A stretch of 40,039 bases of DNA from assembly GCA_046052345.1 (NCBI GenBank), contig JBJOMN010000021.1, positions 1 to 40,039 on the forward strand. Reading direction: 5' to 3'. The translations under genes and the position numbers were made by a program. Shown piece after piece: positions 26,259 to 34,482 of the stretch. The notes under the pieces were generated by a model. That model worked only from the letters and a program-made list of their open reading frames with translations. It made no database searches and had not been told where the DNA came from. How positions within the stretch are numbered: position 1 is the stretch's first letter; each line of letters opens with the position of its first letter. The DNA comes from Pollutiaquabacter sp046052345. Lineage in GTDB: Bacteria > Bacteroidota > Bacteroidia > AKYH767-A > 2013-40CM-41-45.

Positions 26259-28487
26259 ATGAAGTCATTACAGCATCCTTGTCCGGAGAAAAATCCGGGA
26301 AGCCTTTTGGTCCGAGCGTTTGTCGTTCTCGCGCTAATAGGCACGACTGCACATGCCCGGGAGGTATCAAATCCTAACCCGCTGGCCCTTTCCCTTCAGA
26401 AGGCACTTTCAGAAGCCGTTTCGCAGCAGGAGATGTTTTCCGTCTTCATCGCCGGTGATACTTCAAAAATCCGTGTTGCGGTCCAGTCCGTTGGTGGCCA
26501 TATCCGCTATTTCGCCGGAAACATAGCTTCTGCAGCTGTTCCGGCCGGCCGCATCCCCGAACTGGGCAGATCGGAAGGTATTCTCCGAATCGAATCCTGC
26601 AACACCCGCCTGCAGCCGCTAAACGACCAGATGATCATCAACAGCCATGCGCAGGAAGTGCATCTCGGCTTCAACCTGCCGCAAGGCTACCAGGGCGAAA
26701 ACGTCATCATGGGAATCATCGACGAAGGCATCGACTTCACCCATCCCGATTTCCGGGACCTTTTCGGACGCACACGACTGAAATACGTGTGGGATCAGAC
26801 CATTACCAATACGGATACCTCCACACGACCTGCGCCTTACGGGTACGGCAAGGAATTCATTGGAAGCCGGATAGACACCTCTTCCGAACACACCGACGGC
26901 CGCTACAGCCACGGCTCGCATGTGGCGGGAATCGCATGCGGCAACGGACTATCGGTGAACAATTACAAAGGAGTCGCACCAAAGTCGGACATCATCGTGG
27001 TGAAGATGAATCTAGACCAACCCGACGACGGCTTCCTTTCCAATTTTGTCGATGCCGTCAAATACATTTTTGACCGTGCCGACCAAGAGGGAAAGCCCGC
27101 GGTCATCAACGCCAGCCTCGGCACGTATTTCGGTTCTCACGACGGGAAAGACATACAGGCTCAAGCTGTAGATTATCTGATCACCCAGAAGCCGGGCCGC
27201 ACGCTCGTTGCCGCAGCGGGCAACGCCGGAAACTCGCCCATACACCTGCAATACCAGGTGAACAGTGACACCTCCTTCACCTGGCTTCAAAATCCGGGCA
27301 ACGGAATCTATATCCAACTGTGGGGCGACTCTGGAAATTTCGAGAATATCCGTTTCTCCGTGGGAGCCGAAAGGATCCGACCGGATTTCGACCTGTTGGG
27401 GCGTGTTCCTTTCCGTACAGCAGTCATGCAGCCGGGCATCCTGATTACCGATACGCTTTTCGACGGCAGCAACAGGATCGGCATCGTGCAAAGCGGTTCG
27501 GAATTCTGGAACGGCAACTGGAGCTATGAGTTCTACATCCTGCCCGACTCGACGCAGAACATCGCAGGCAACGACACATCCGCCTATCTCTGGCGGCTGG
27601 AAACGACCGGCAACGGATCACTTGACGGATGGAGCTTCAACATGGTTTTCGACAACCTGCCTCCTGCAACAGTCTACCCGGGAATCAATCGTTATCGGCG
27701 ACCCGATGCCCGACAGAACATCGTTTCCAGTTTCACCTGCAGCGAAAAAGTGATCACCGTAGGCAGTTATAACAACAGGAACTACTACACCAACGCCAAC
27801 TACGCGATCACCCGTGACACCGCCATCGTACCGGGCGACATTTCCGGATTCTCCAGTCACGGCCCGACACGCGACGGACGCAACAAACCGGATATCACGG
27901 CGCCCGGCGCCTGGGTGCTTTCGTGCGGCACCCAAGCGGAACTCAATATACTGTCAGCACTCGTGCCGGAAGCGGTTGCCGCCGGCCGCAAGCACAAACG
28001 CAGCAGCGGGACATCGATGGCTGCTCCCGTCGTAGCAGGCGTAGCGGCGCTATACCTGGAGCGCTATCCGCAGGCGACATGGTTCGACGTCAAACGTGCG
28101 GTACTGGACTGCGCGGACCGTGACAATTTCACTTCCGGAAATTTACCGGATAACACATGGGGATACGGCAAGGTGAACGCCTACAAGACAGTAAAAGGAT
28201 GTACTGTCGGGATTGATGATGCCGAATTTAACGACGGTCTGCACCTGGAAGTATGGCCGAACCCCGCCGATCAGACGAGTCATGTGGAATACGACCTTTT
28301 ATCTTCGGGTAAAAAAGGAGTCTTGTATGTACACGACGCACTGGGCAGGACATTGCGGACACTACCCCTCGATGCTCTCTCCGGGGCCATCCCAATGGGC
28401 GAGTTCGCACTGCCGCCCGGTTGGTACACTTTCACACTGGCTGTGGAAGGCAGGTCTGCAAAGACACGCAAGGTAGCCGTCTACTGA
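26259..28487 (+). CDS. Subtilisin-like serine protease with T9SS type A tail
   Basis: A 742-residue exported S8-family protease. The N-terminus is a long signal region (cleavage near AHAREV) followed by a propeptide-like segment to about residue 145. The catalytic triad is Asp155 (GIIDEGIDFTHPDF), His218 (SHGSHVAGIACG) and Ser586 (SSGTSMAAPVVAGVAAL); VAAAGNAGNS supplies the oxyanion asparagine. An insertion of about 200 residues separates the His and Ser blocks and looks like a beta-sandwich. The C-terminal 80 residues (LEVWPNPADQTSHVEYDL through GWYTFTLAVEGRSAKTRKVAVY) match a type A T9SS sorting domain. It probably degrades protein outside the cell or processes surface proteins; substrate unknown. 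Confidence 0.93.
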   Translation: MKSLQHPCPEKNPGSLLVRAFVVLALIGTTAHAREVSNPNPLALSLQKALSEAVSQQEMFSVFIAGDTSKIRVAVQSVGGHIRYFAGNIASAAVPAGRIPELGRSEGILRIESCNTRLQPLNDQMIINSHAQEVHLGFNLPQGYQGENVIMGIIDEGIDFTHPDFRDLFGRTRLKYVWDQTITNTDTSTRPAPYGYGKEFIGSRIDTSSEHTDGRYSHGSHVAGIACGNGLSVNNYKGVAPKSDIIVVKMNLDQPDDGFLSNFVDAVKYIFDRADQEGKPAVINASLGTYFGSHDGKDIQAQAVDYLITQKPGRTLVAAAGNAGNSPIHLQYQVNSDTSFTWLQNPGNGIYIQLWGDSGNFENIRFSVGAERIRPDFDLLGRVPFRTAVMQPGILITDTLFDGSNRIGIVQSGSEFWNGNWSYEFYILPDSTQNIAGNDTSAYLWRLETTGNGSLDGWSFNMVFDNLPPATVYPGINRYRRPDARQNIVSSFTCSEKVITVGSYNNRNYYTNANYAITRDTAIVPGDISGFSSHGPTRDGRNKPDITAPGAWVLSCGTQAELNILSALVPEAVAAGRKHKRSSGTSMAAPVVAGVAALYLERYPQATWFDVKRAVLDCADRDNFTSGNLPDNTWGYGKVNAYKTVKGCTVGIDDAEFNDGLHLEVWPNPADQTSHVEYDLLSSGKKGVLYVHDALGRTLRTLPLDALSGAIPMGEFALPPGWYTFTLAVEGRSAKTRKVAVY

Positions 28488-28514
28488 AAAGACATACCAC
28501 CCGGAAGGTATTCT

Positions 28515-28522
28515 TACCTTTG
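28515..28522 (+). promoter_or_regulatory. -7 promoter element before UbiA-family gene
   Basis: TACCTTTG is an exact match to TAnnTTTG, located 9 bases before the chosen ATG at 28532. No TTG is present at the -33 distance. It supports the start at 28532 over an upstream one and implies a very short leader. Confidence 0.45.
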
Positions 28523-28531
28523 CCGACCGTC

Positions 28532-29383
28532 ATGAAGGATTATCTCTCGCTGATCAAATTTTCGCATACTGTTTTCGCGCTCCCCTTTGCCGTAATCGGC
28601 TTCTTCCTGGGCACCGTCGAGACCGGCGCAGCTGTCGACTGGCAGTTGTTCCTGAAAGTGATTTTGTGCATGGTTTTTGCCCGCACCTCGGCCATGGCCT
28701 TCAACCGCTATGCGGACAGGGTCGTGGACAGCCGAAACGAAAGGACACGATCCCGCGAAATTCCCAGCGGAAAACTATCTTCAGCCGCCGTTCTGGCACT
28801 TGTTGTACTCAGCTCCGCCGCTTTCGTGGCAGTCACCGGCACCATCAACAAACTTTGCTTCTTCCTCTCTCCTGTCGCCTTGGCGGTTGTGCTCGGATAC
28901 TCCTACACCAAGCGTTTCACATGGCTCTGCCATGTCGTACTGGGAATAGGATTATCGCTGGCTCCCATCGGCGCATATCTGGCTGTGACCGGACAGTTCG
29001 CCCTCACCCCCGTGTTGTTCTCCCTAGCGGTGATCACATGGGTCAGCGGATTCGACATCATCTACGCCATGCAGGACGAATCATTCGACCGTGAGCAGCA
29101 GCTTTACAGCATCCCTTCCGTATTCGGCGGAAAGAAAGCGCTGTTTGTTTCGGTAGTACTGCACGGACTGACCGTGGTTTTTTTAACCTTGGCCGGCATC
29201 CGCGAAAACGGAGGGGTATTCTATTGGACAGGATGCGTCATCTTCACCTCCCTGCTTGTCCGACAGCATCTGCTGGTACGGCCTAACGACTTGTCGCGTG
29301 TTAATGCTGCATTTTTCACCACGAACGGCATAGCCAGCGTCGTCTTCGGGGCTTTCGTGGTACTGTCGCTTCTGGTCGGCTGA
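28532..29383 (+). CDS. UbiA-family polyprenyltransferase
   Basis: A 283-residue integral membrane enzyme that attaches a polyprenyl chain to an aromatic or similar acceptor. The first Mg-diphosphate motif is Asn58xxxAsp62xxxAsp66 in FNRYADRVVDSRNERTRSRE. The second is in FDIIYAMQDESFDREQQLYS. About eight membrane helices are visible. The features SHTVFALPFA, MAFNRYADR and REIPSGKLS look most like the MqnP/UbiA-like enzyme of the futalosine menaquinone pathway, since Bacteroidota usually use menaquinone, but no mqn gene is nearby to confirm. The frame is open upstream to 28421. The ATG at 28532 gives the standard N-terminus and is preceded by a -7 box. It follows the protease stop by 44 bases. 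Confidence 0.85.
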   Translation: MKDYLSLIKFSHTVFALPFAVIGFFLGTVETGAAVDWQLFLKVILCMVFARTSAMAFNRYADRVVDSRNERTRSREIPSGKLSSAAVLALVVLSSAAFVAVTGTINKLCFFLSPVALAVVLGYSYTKRFTWLCHVVLGIGLSLAPIGAYLAVTGQFALTPVLFSLAVITWVSGFDIIYAMQDESFDREQQLYSIPSVFGGKKALFVSVVLHGLTVVFLTLAGIRENGGVFYWTGCVIFTSLLVRQHLLVRPNDLSRVNAAFFTTNGIASVVFGAFVVLSLLVG

Positions 29384-29402
29384 GAGGCTCCGCTTTTTTA
29401 AC

Positions 29403-29410
29403 TATCTTTG
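29403..29410 (+). promoter_or_regulatory. -7 promoter element before fused E1 gene
   Basis: TATCTTTG matches TAnnTTTG exactly, 32 bases before the start codon at 29443. The -33 position holds CTG (29380-29382, 20-base spacer) instead of TTG, so the promoter is probable but imperfect. Confidence 0.55.
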
Positions 29411-29442
29411 AATCGATACCTACGACCTAAATTGCGGGGTTT

Positions 29443-31860
29443 ATGCAGCCAAAAGTGGAAGAGCTGAACAAGGAAATCAGCATGGAGGACTACAAGAAGG
29501 AAATCCTCAACGACTACCGTATCGCCAACGAGAGCCGGCAGGCCAGCTTGCTGGGCCGCAAAGAAGTGCTTACCGGAAAAGCGAAATTCGGAATCTTCGG
29601 CGACGGTAAGGAACTGGCCCAGATCGCGATGGCCAAGCAGTTCCGAAACGGCGATTACCGGTCGGGGTATTACCGCGACCAGACCTTCATGTTCGCCATT
29701 GGCGAATCCGACGTACAGAAGTTCTTCTCGCAGCTATATGCCGATCCGGATGTCGATGCCGAGCCTGCATCCGCCGGCCGCTCCATGAACGGGCACTACT
29801 CGACTCGGATGCTGAACGATGACGGCACCTGGAAGCGGATGACTGCCTCCAAGAACTCGTCTGCAGACATATCCCCGACCGCCGGTCAGATGCCGCGTCT
29901 GGTCGGACTGGCATGGGCATCCAAACTATATCGTAACAATCCGGGGTTGCACGGTCTGACGGGTTTTTCAATTGACGGCAACGAAGTAGCGTTCGGCACC
30001 ATTGGCGACGCCAGCACTTCCGAAGGCATATTCTTCGAAGCCATAAACGCAGCAGGTGTGCTGCAGATACCCATGGCCGTTTCCGTATGGGATGACGGCT
30101 ACGGAATTTCCGTCCCTGCACGATACCAGACCACCAAGCAGAACATATCAGAGATCCTGCGCGGTTTCGCACGTAGCGAAAAAAGCCCCGGATACGTCAT
30201 TCTTACCGCAAAAGGATGGGATTATCCCGGACTTTGCGAGATGTACCGGAAAGGCATCAGTATCTGCCGGGAAGAGCATGTTCCTGTCCTGTTCCATGTA
30301 CGTGAGGTGACACAGCCGCAAGGCCATTCCACCTCCGGTTCCCACGAACGCTACAAGACAAAGGAGCGTCTGCAATGGGAAGAGGACTTCGATTGCATAC
30401 TGAAAATGCGTGAATGGATCATATCCTCCGCTATCGCAGGCGAAGAGGAATGTGACGCCATAGAGGCCGAAGCGAAAAAGACGGTTTCTGCTGCACGCGA
30501 CGCCGCCTGGAAGCATTACATGGATCCCATCCGTGAAGAACTCCGTCAGGCAGTGGAGGCAATCGGCAAAGTCGCCGCGAACAGTCCTCAAAAAGCATTC
30601 ATCGAAAAAACTGCCGCCGACCTGTCAGCGATACTTGCTCCGGCGCGCAGGGACATCGTTGCTGCGGTCCATGCCGCACTGCGGTTCTCCCGCGGAGAAG
30701 ACGCTCCTGCACGAACCGCGCTGGTCGCCTTGGCCGGACGACTTTCCGCAGAAAACGCCGAACGCTACAACTCCCATCTCCACAGTGAATCCGCTGAGGC
30801 CGCCGTCACGATTCCCTCCGTACCTGTCGACTACGCTGCGGATGCCCCGATGGTGGACGGACGCGAGGTGCTTCAGGCCAACTTCGACGCGCTCTTCGCG
30901 AACGACCCGAGACTGGTCGCCTTCGGGGAGGACCTGGGATTCATCGGCGACGTGAACCAGGGATTCGCCGGATTACAAGCCAAATACGGTGAGGTGCGCA
31001 TCACCGATACCGGGATCCGTGAAGCCACGATCGCCGGTCAAGGCATCGGTCTCGCTTTGCGCGGCCTCCGCCCTATCGCAGAAATCCAATACCTCGACTA
31101 TCTCCTATACGCCATTCAGATCCTGAGTGACGACCTCGCTACCCTGCAATATCGGACGAAGGGCGGCCAGAAAGCTCCGCTCATCATCCGCACCCGCGGC
31201 CACCGGCTGGAAGGCATCTGGCACAGCGGTTCCCCCATGGGAATGGTCATCAATGCGGTGCGCGGCATCCACGTGCTGGTGCCACGCAACATGACTCAGG
31301 CGGCAGGATTTTACAATACGGTGCTGGCCGGTGACGACCCTGCCATCATCGTCGAATGCCTGAACGGATACCGGCTCAAGGAAAAGATGCCTTCGAACCT
31401 TTCACGCTTCCGGGTTCCGATCGGAGTTCCTGAAATTCTGGAGGAAGGAGCCGACCTCACGATCGTTTCTTACGGCTCGACCCTCCGTGTGATACAGGAT
31501 GCGATCAAGCAGCTGAAGCAACTGGATATTTCCGTCGAACTCATCGATGTGCAGACATTGCTTCCTTTCGACCGCCACCATGCGATCGTGAAGTCCTTGC
31601 AAAAGACAAACAAGCTGTTGGTCGTGGACGAAGACGTTCCCGGCGGAGCATCCGCATATATCCTGCAGAAGATCGTAGAAGAGCAGCAAGGATTCCGCCA
31701 CCTGGACGCACCTCCTGCCACGCTCACGGCCAAAGCCCACAGGCCGGCCTACGGCTCCGACGGTGACTATTTCTCCAAACCCAACGTGGAGGATGTCATC
31801 GATGCCGTATATGCCATGATGCACGAGTATGACCCGGCAAGGTATCCGCTTTACAAGTGA
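29443..31860 (+). CDS. 2-oxoacid dehydrogenase E1, fused alpha and beta subunits
   Basis: An 805-residue thiamine-diphosphate enzyme joining E1 alpha (about residues 1-440) and E1 beta (about 465-805) in one chain. The alpha half has the TPP motif starting GDASTSEG (188-195) and ending WDDGYGIS, plus SADISPTAGQMPRLVG. The beta half has FGEDLGFIGDVNQGFAGL, TDTGIREATIAGQGIGLALRG and IRTRGHRLEG. The E1 decarboxylates the oxoacid and passes the acyl group to E2. The sequence matches the fused branched-chain/2-oxoisovalerate-type E1 usual in Bacteroidota; pyruvate is the alternative substrate. No E2 or E3 gene is in the window. MurQ starts 4 bases after the stop, so the two share a transcript. A start at 29482 (second Met) is possible. 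Confidence 0.92.
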   Translation: MQPKVEELNKEISMEDYKKEILNDYRIANESRQASLLGRKEVLTGKAKFGIFGDGKELAQIAMAKQFRNGDYRSGYYRDQTFMFAIGESDVQKFFSQLYADPDVDAEPASAGRSMNGHYSTRMLNDDGTWKRMTASKNSSADISPTAGQMPRLVGLAWASKLYRNNPGLHGLTGFSIDGNEVAFGTIGDASTSEGIFFEAINAAGVLQIPMAVSVWDDGYGISVPARYQTTKQNISEILRGFARSEKSPGYVILTAKGWDYPGLCEMYRKGISICREEHVPVLFHVREVTQPQGHSTSGSHERYKTKERLQWEEDFDCILKMREWIISSAIAGEEECDAIEAEAKKTVSAARDAAWKHYMDPIREELRQAVEAIGKVAANSPQKAFIEKTAADLSAILAPARRDIVAAVHAALRFSRGEDAPARTALVALAGRLSAENAERYNSHLHSESAEAAVTIPSVPVDYAADAPMVDGREVLQANFDALFANDPRLVAFGEDLGFIGDVNQGFAGLQAKYGEVRITDTGIREATIAGQGIGLALRGLRPIAEIQYLDYLLYAIQILSDDLATLQYRTKGGQKAPLIIRTRGHRLEGIWHSGSPMGMVINAVRGIHVLVPRNMTQAAGFYNTVLAGDDPAIIVECLNGYRLKEKMPSNLSRFRVPIGVPEILEEGADLTIVSYGSTLRVIQDAIKQLKQLDISVELIDVQTLLPFDRHHAIVKSLQKTNKLLVVDEDVPGGASAYILQKIVEEQQGFRHLDAPPATLTAKAHRPAYGSDGDYFSKPNVEDVIDAVYAMMHEYDPARYPLYK

Positions 31861-31864
31861 CGCC

Positions 31865-32668
31865 ATGGAACGGATCACTGAACAGGAATCCAATTACAAG
31901 CAACTCGACCGTTTGTCGGTAACGGAGTTGCTGGAAGCCATTAACCGTGAAGACCGTTCGGTACCGGATGCCGTGAAGCTCGCCATTCCCGCCATCACTT
32001 CTGCGGTGGAAATCATCACGGAACGCATGAAAAATGGCGGTCGCCTTTTCTACATCGGCGCCGGCACCAGCGGAAGACTTGGAATCGTGGACGCTTCAGA
32101 GCTACCTCCCACCTACGGCCTCGAACACGGCCGTGTCATCGGACTGATCGCCGGCGGCGATACGGCCATCCGCAAGGCGGTGGAATTCGCTGAAGACGAT
32201 CCCGAACAAAGCTGGCGGGACCTCCAGGCTTTCAACATCTCCGGGAAGGACGTGGTGCTTGGCATTGCCGCCTCCGGGACGACACCTTATGTAGTAGGAG
32301 GCTTGGAGCGCGCCCGGAAGGAAGGCGTCCCCGCAATCGCCCTTACGTGTAATCCGGGATCACCACTCGCCGCTGCCGCTGATCTTTCCATCGTAGTCGT
32401 GGTAGGTCCCGAGGTCGTGACAGGCAGCACCCGCATGAAGGCCGGAACCGCCCAGAAGCTGGTGCTGAACATGATTTCCACGGCGACCATGGTGAAATTG
32501 GGACGGGTAAAAGGCAGCAAAATGGTCGATATGCAGCTGACCAACAACAAACTCGTGGACCGGGGCACGCGCATGGTCATGGAAGCTTTGGGCATAACAG
32601 AAGCGGAGGCCAACGAGCTACTGCTGCGACATGGCAGCGTCCGCAAGGCGATCGACTCGAGGCTATAA
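31865..32668 (+). CDS. murQ: N-acetylmuramic acid 6-phosphate etherase
   Basis: A 267-residue SIS-fold enzyme that splits the D-lactyl ether of MurNAc-6-phosphate to give GlcNAc-6-phosphate in peptidoglycan recycling. The phosphosugar-binding loop is GRLFYIGAGTSGRLGIVDAS, with Glu79 in ASELPPTYG corresponding to the catalytic region and KAVEFAEDDPEQ carrying the second conserved acid. VVTGSTRMKAGTAQKLVLNM is the family signature. The reading frame extends upstream to 31829, but the ATG at 31865, 4 bases after the E1 stop, gives the normal N-terminus (MERITEQES). No MurNAc transporter or kinase (AmgK, AnmK, MurP) is visible next to it. It is followed 12 bases later by an unknown gene, then RlpA. 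Confidence 0.95.
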   Translation: MERITEQESNYKQLDRLSVTELLEAINREDRSVPDAVKLAIPAITSAVEIITERMKNGGRLFYIGAGTSGRLGIVDASELPPTYGLEHGRVIGLIAGGDTAIRKAVEFAEDDPEQSWRDLQAFNISGKDVVLGIAASGTTPYVVGGLERARKEGVPAIALTCNPGSPLAAAADLSIVVVVGPEVVTGSTRMKAGTAQKLVLNMISTATMVKLGRVKGSKMVDMQLTNNKLVDRGTRMVMEALGITEAEANELLLRHGSVRKAIDSRL

Positions 32669-32680
32669 GATTCGACAGTC

Positions 32681-33247
32681 ATGCAGGACATCGAACCGTT
32701 CTACAACTGGAGGGAGTTCTACATCGCTGCAGACGATCCGCGTTCCCCTTTTTTCGGTACGGTGTACAGCGAATTCGAGTTCACAAATACGGTCTACAAT
32801 TATTTCATACATCCTCAGTGGGACGAGTTCGGGTCGAATACCCTCTACCTTAAAGTGCTTTACGCGGACTACGAACGCGGATACGCCATCATGGAACTTA
32901 TCGGAGAATGGAACGACGCCTTGTACAATGACATCATGTTCCTGAAACGCGAAGTGGTCGAGCCCATGATGCAGGAAGGCATCGACAAGTTCATACTGGT
33001 CGGGGAAAACGTCCTCAATTTCCACGGCTCGGATGATTGCTATTATGATGAATGGTTCCAAGAGGCTGCAGACGGATGGATCGCCACGGTGAATTTCCGG
33101 CCTCATGTCCTGCTCGAAATGAGCCGCTTCAACCTGGATTATTTTTTCGCTTCCGGCGGGGAATTGGACGAAATGAACTGGCGCACGCACGCCCCGAACG
33201 ACCTGTTTTACAAGGTCGACAGCATACTCCGGCGAAGACTGAACTGA
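32681..33247 (+). CDS. Unknown protein downstream of murQ
   Basis: A 188-residue soluble protein, rich in aromatic and acidic residues (YNWREFYIAADDPRSPFFG, FHGSDDCYYDEWFQEAADG). It has no signal peptide or membrane segment. I believe similar proteins occur in other Bacteroidota but cannot assign a domain or function. The predicted layout is mixed alpha/beta with a helix around NDALYNDIMFLKREVVEPM and strands LYLKVLYADYERGYAIMEL and KFILVGENVLNF. Its position 12 bases after murQ and 47 bases before the RlpA start makes a role linked to the same transcript plausible, not proven. Confidence 0.8.
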   Translation: MQDIEPFYNWREFYIAADDPRSPFFGTVYSEFEFTNTVYNYFIHPQWDEFGSNTLYLKVLYADYERGYAIMELIGEWNDALYNDIMFLKREVVEPMMQEGIDKFILVGENVLNFHGSDDCYYDEWFQEAADGWIATVNFRPHVLLEMSRFNLDYFFASGGELDEMNWRTHAPNDLFYKVDSILRRRLN

Positions 33248-33294
33248 AGCACCCGACGTTTGCCCGGTTCAAGGCGATTTCAGACCTTACGGAT

Positions 33295-33984
33295 GTGACG
33301 CCACCTATTCTGAGGATTTTTTTCCTTTTTCTGCTTCTTCTTTTTTCCGCCTCCGTTACCGACGGACCGAAGAAAGCACACTCGACGAGGGGAAAGGCTT
33401 CGTATTACCACGACAAATTCAAAGGACGGAGGACCGGAAGCGGCGAGTACTACGACCCGGCCGATTTCACGGCGGCACACAGAAGTTACCCGTTCGGTAC
33501 CTGCTTGCTGGTCACCAACCTGCAGAACAACCGTACGGTGGTTGTACGGGTGAACGACCGCGGACCCTTCCGAAAGAACCGTATCATCGACATATCACGG
33601 TCAGCCGCCATGAAACTCGACATGGTCCGTAGCGGCGTCAGTCCGGTCCGCATCACTCCGCTGATCACACTGGAAAAAACGGGAGTTTGCGACAGCGCAT
33701 TTCAATCCGGCACCTGCTACGACCATAAGGGTCTGAGGACTGAGAAAGCAGAAGATCCTGCAGTCCGTTTATGGAGTACGACCGATTGTAAACATGCATT
33801 TTACATGTCCGGTACGATGACCCTTGAGGAATCGATACCGGGGCTGCAGGTAAGCGTTACCGGAGAGGGGAAAGGCCGGCGTTATTCACTGCTCCTGACC
33901 GGCATCCGTAAAGACCTTTTTACCGACAGCCTGCTGAATGTTTGGAAGTCGGCCGGATTCACCACCGCGGAATTCATTCATTGA
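33295..33984 (+). CDS. RlpA-family septal ring lytic transglycosylase-like protein
   Basis: About 229 residues starting from GTG at 33295 (MTPPILRIFFLF), which gives a clean signal peptide; no ATG suits. The double-psi beta-barrel domain is complete: KASYYHDKFKGRRTGSGEYYD, then FTAAHRSYPFGTCLLVTNL, then VVVRVNDRGPF and RIIDISRSAAMKL. The conserved His (TAAH) and Asp (VNDRGPF) are present. RlpA proteins cut glycan strands that lack stem peptides, often at the septum. The last 70 residues (KHAFYMSGTMTLEESIPG through AGFTTAEFIH) resemble a degenerate SPOR domain, which would bind such denuded glycan; this is an inference. Its 3' end overlaps the convergent Nudix gene by 11 bases. Confidence 0.85.
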   Translation: MTPPILRIFFLFLLLLFSASVTDGPKKAHSTRGKASYYHDKFKGRRTGSGEYYDPADFTAAHRSYPFGTCLLVTNLQNNRTVVVRVNDRGPFRKNRIIDISRSAAMKLDMVRSGVSPVRITPLITLEKTGVCDSAFQSGTCYDHKGLRTEKAEDPAVRLWSTTDCKHAFYMSGTMTLEESIPGLQVSVTGEGKGRRYSLLLTGIRKDLFTDSLLNVWKSAGFTTAEFIH

Positions 33985-34423
33985 CAGCAAGTAACCGGCC
34001 TACATGGCGGTCTATTTCAAGGGTAAAATGCTCCCCGGAAATCTCGTTCATCGGAATGAAGCGCATCGACTGAGCCCCTTCCTTAAGCTCAGTGAAATCG
34101 AAGGGACTGCCGGATACTTCGGGCAGTAAATCGCCTGAAGGTTCCATCGTGTAATAAACGCTGATCACCTGAAGGGTGGGATCGAATGCGGAAGGGACGA
34201 AGAAGTCTGTCGTATAGAAGTGCCCGGTGACGCGGAACTCCAAACCGGTCTCCTCCTGCATCTCCCGGACCAGGCAGTCGAGCGTACCCTCCCCGAATTC
34301 CAATCCGCCTCCGGGAAATTTAGTGACCTTCCGGCCGTAGATGTACTCATCGGAAACCAGAACGCCTCTTTCGGGATGAATGTAGATCCCATACACACGG
34401 ACAACAAAAGGAAATCTCCCCAT
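33974..34423 (-). CDS. Nudix hydrolase
   Basis: A 149-residue Nudix-fold pyrophosphohydrolase, which cleaves a nucleoside diphosphate linked to another group. The Nudix box is intact: Gly39-x5-Glu45-x7-Arg53-Glu54-x2-Glu57-Glu58-x-Gly60, read as GGGLEFGEGTLDCLVREMQEE followed by TGL. The frame is open up to 34498, but that would cover the start of the divergent FAD gene (34483), so the ATG at 34423 (MGRFPFVVRVYGIYI) is used. The substrate cannot be inferred. The 3' end overlaps the RlpA gene by 11 bases on opposite strands. Confidence 0.9.
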   Translation of the reverse strand: MGRFPFVVRVYGIYIHPERGVLVSDEYIYGRKVTKFPGGGLEFGEGTLDCLVREMQEETGLEFRVTGHFYTTDFFVPSAFDPTLQVISVYYTMEPSGDLLPEVSGSPFDFTELKEGAQSMRFIPMNEISGEHFTLEIDRHVGRLLAVNE

Positions 34424-34482
34424 TCCCCGAAAGTACGAAACATCGCAATGCTCGGAGATATGGATTATCTTCAACGGCTCAC

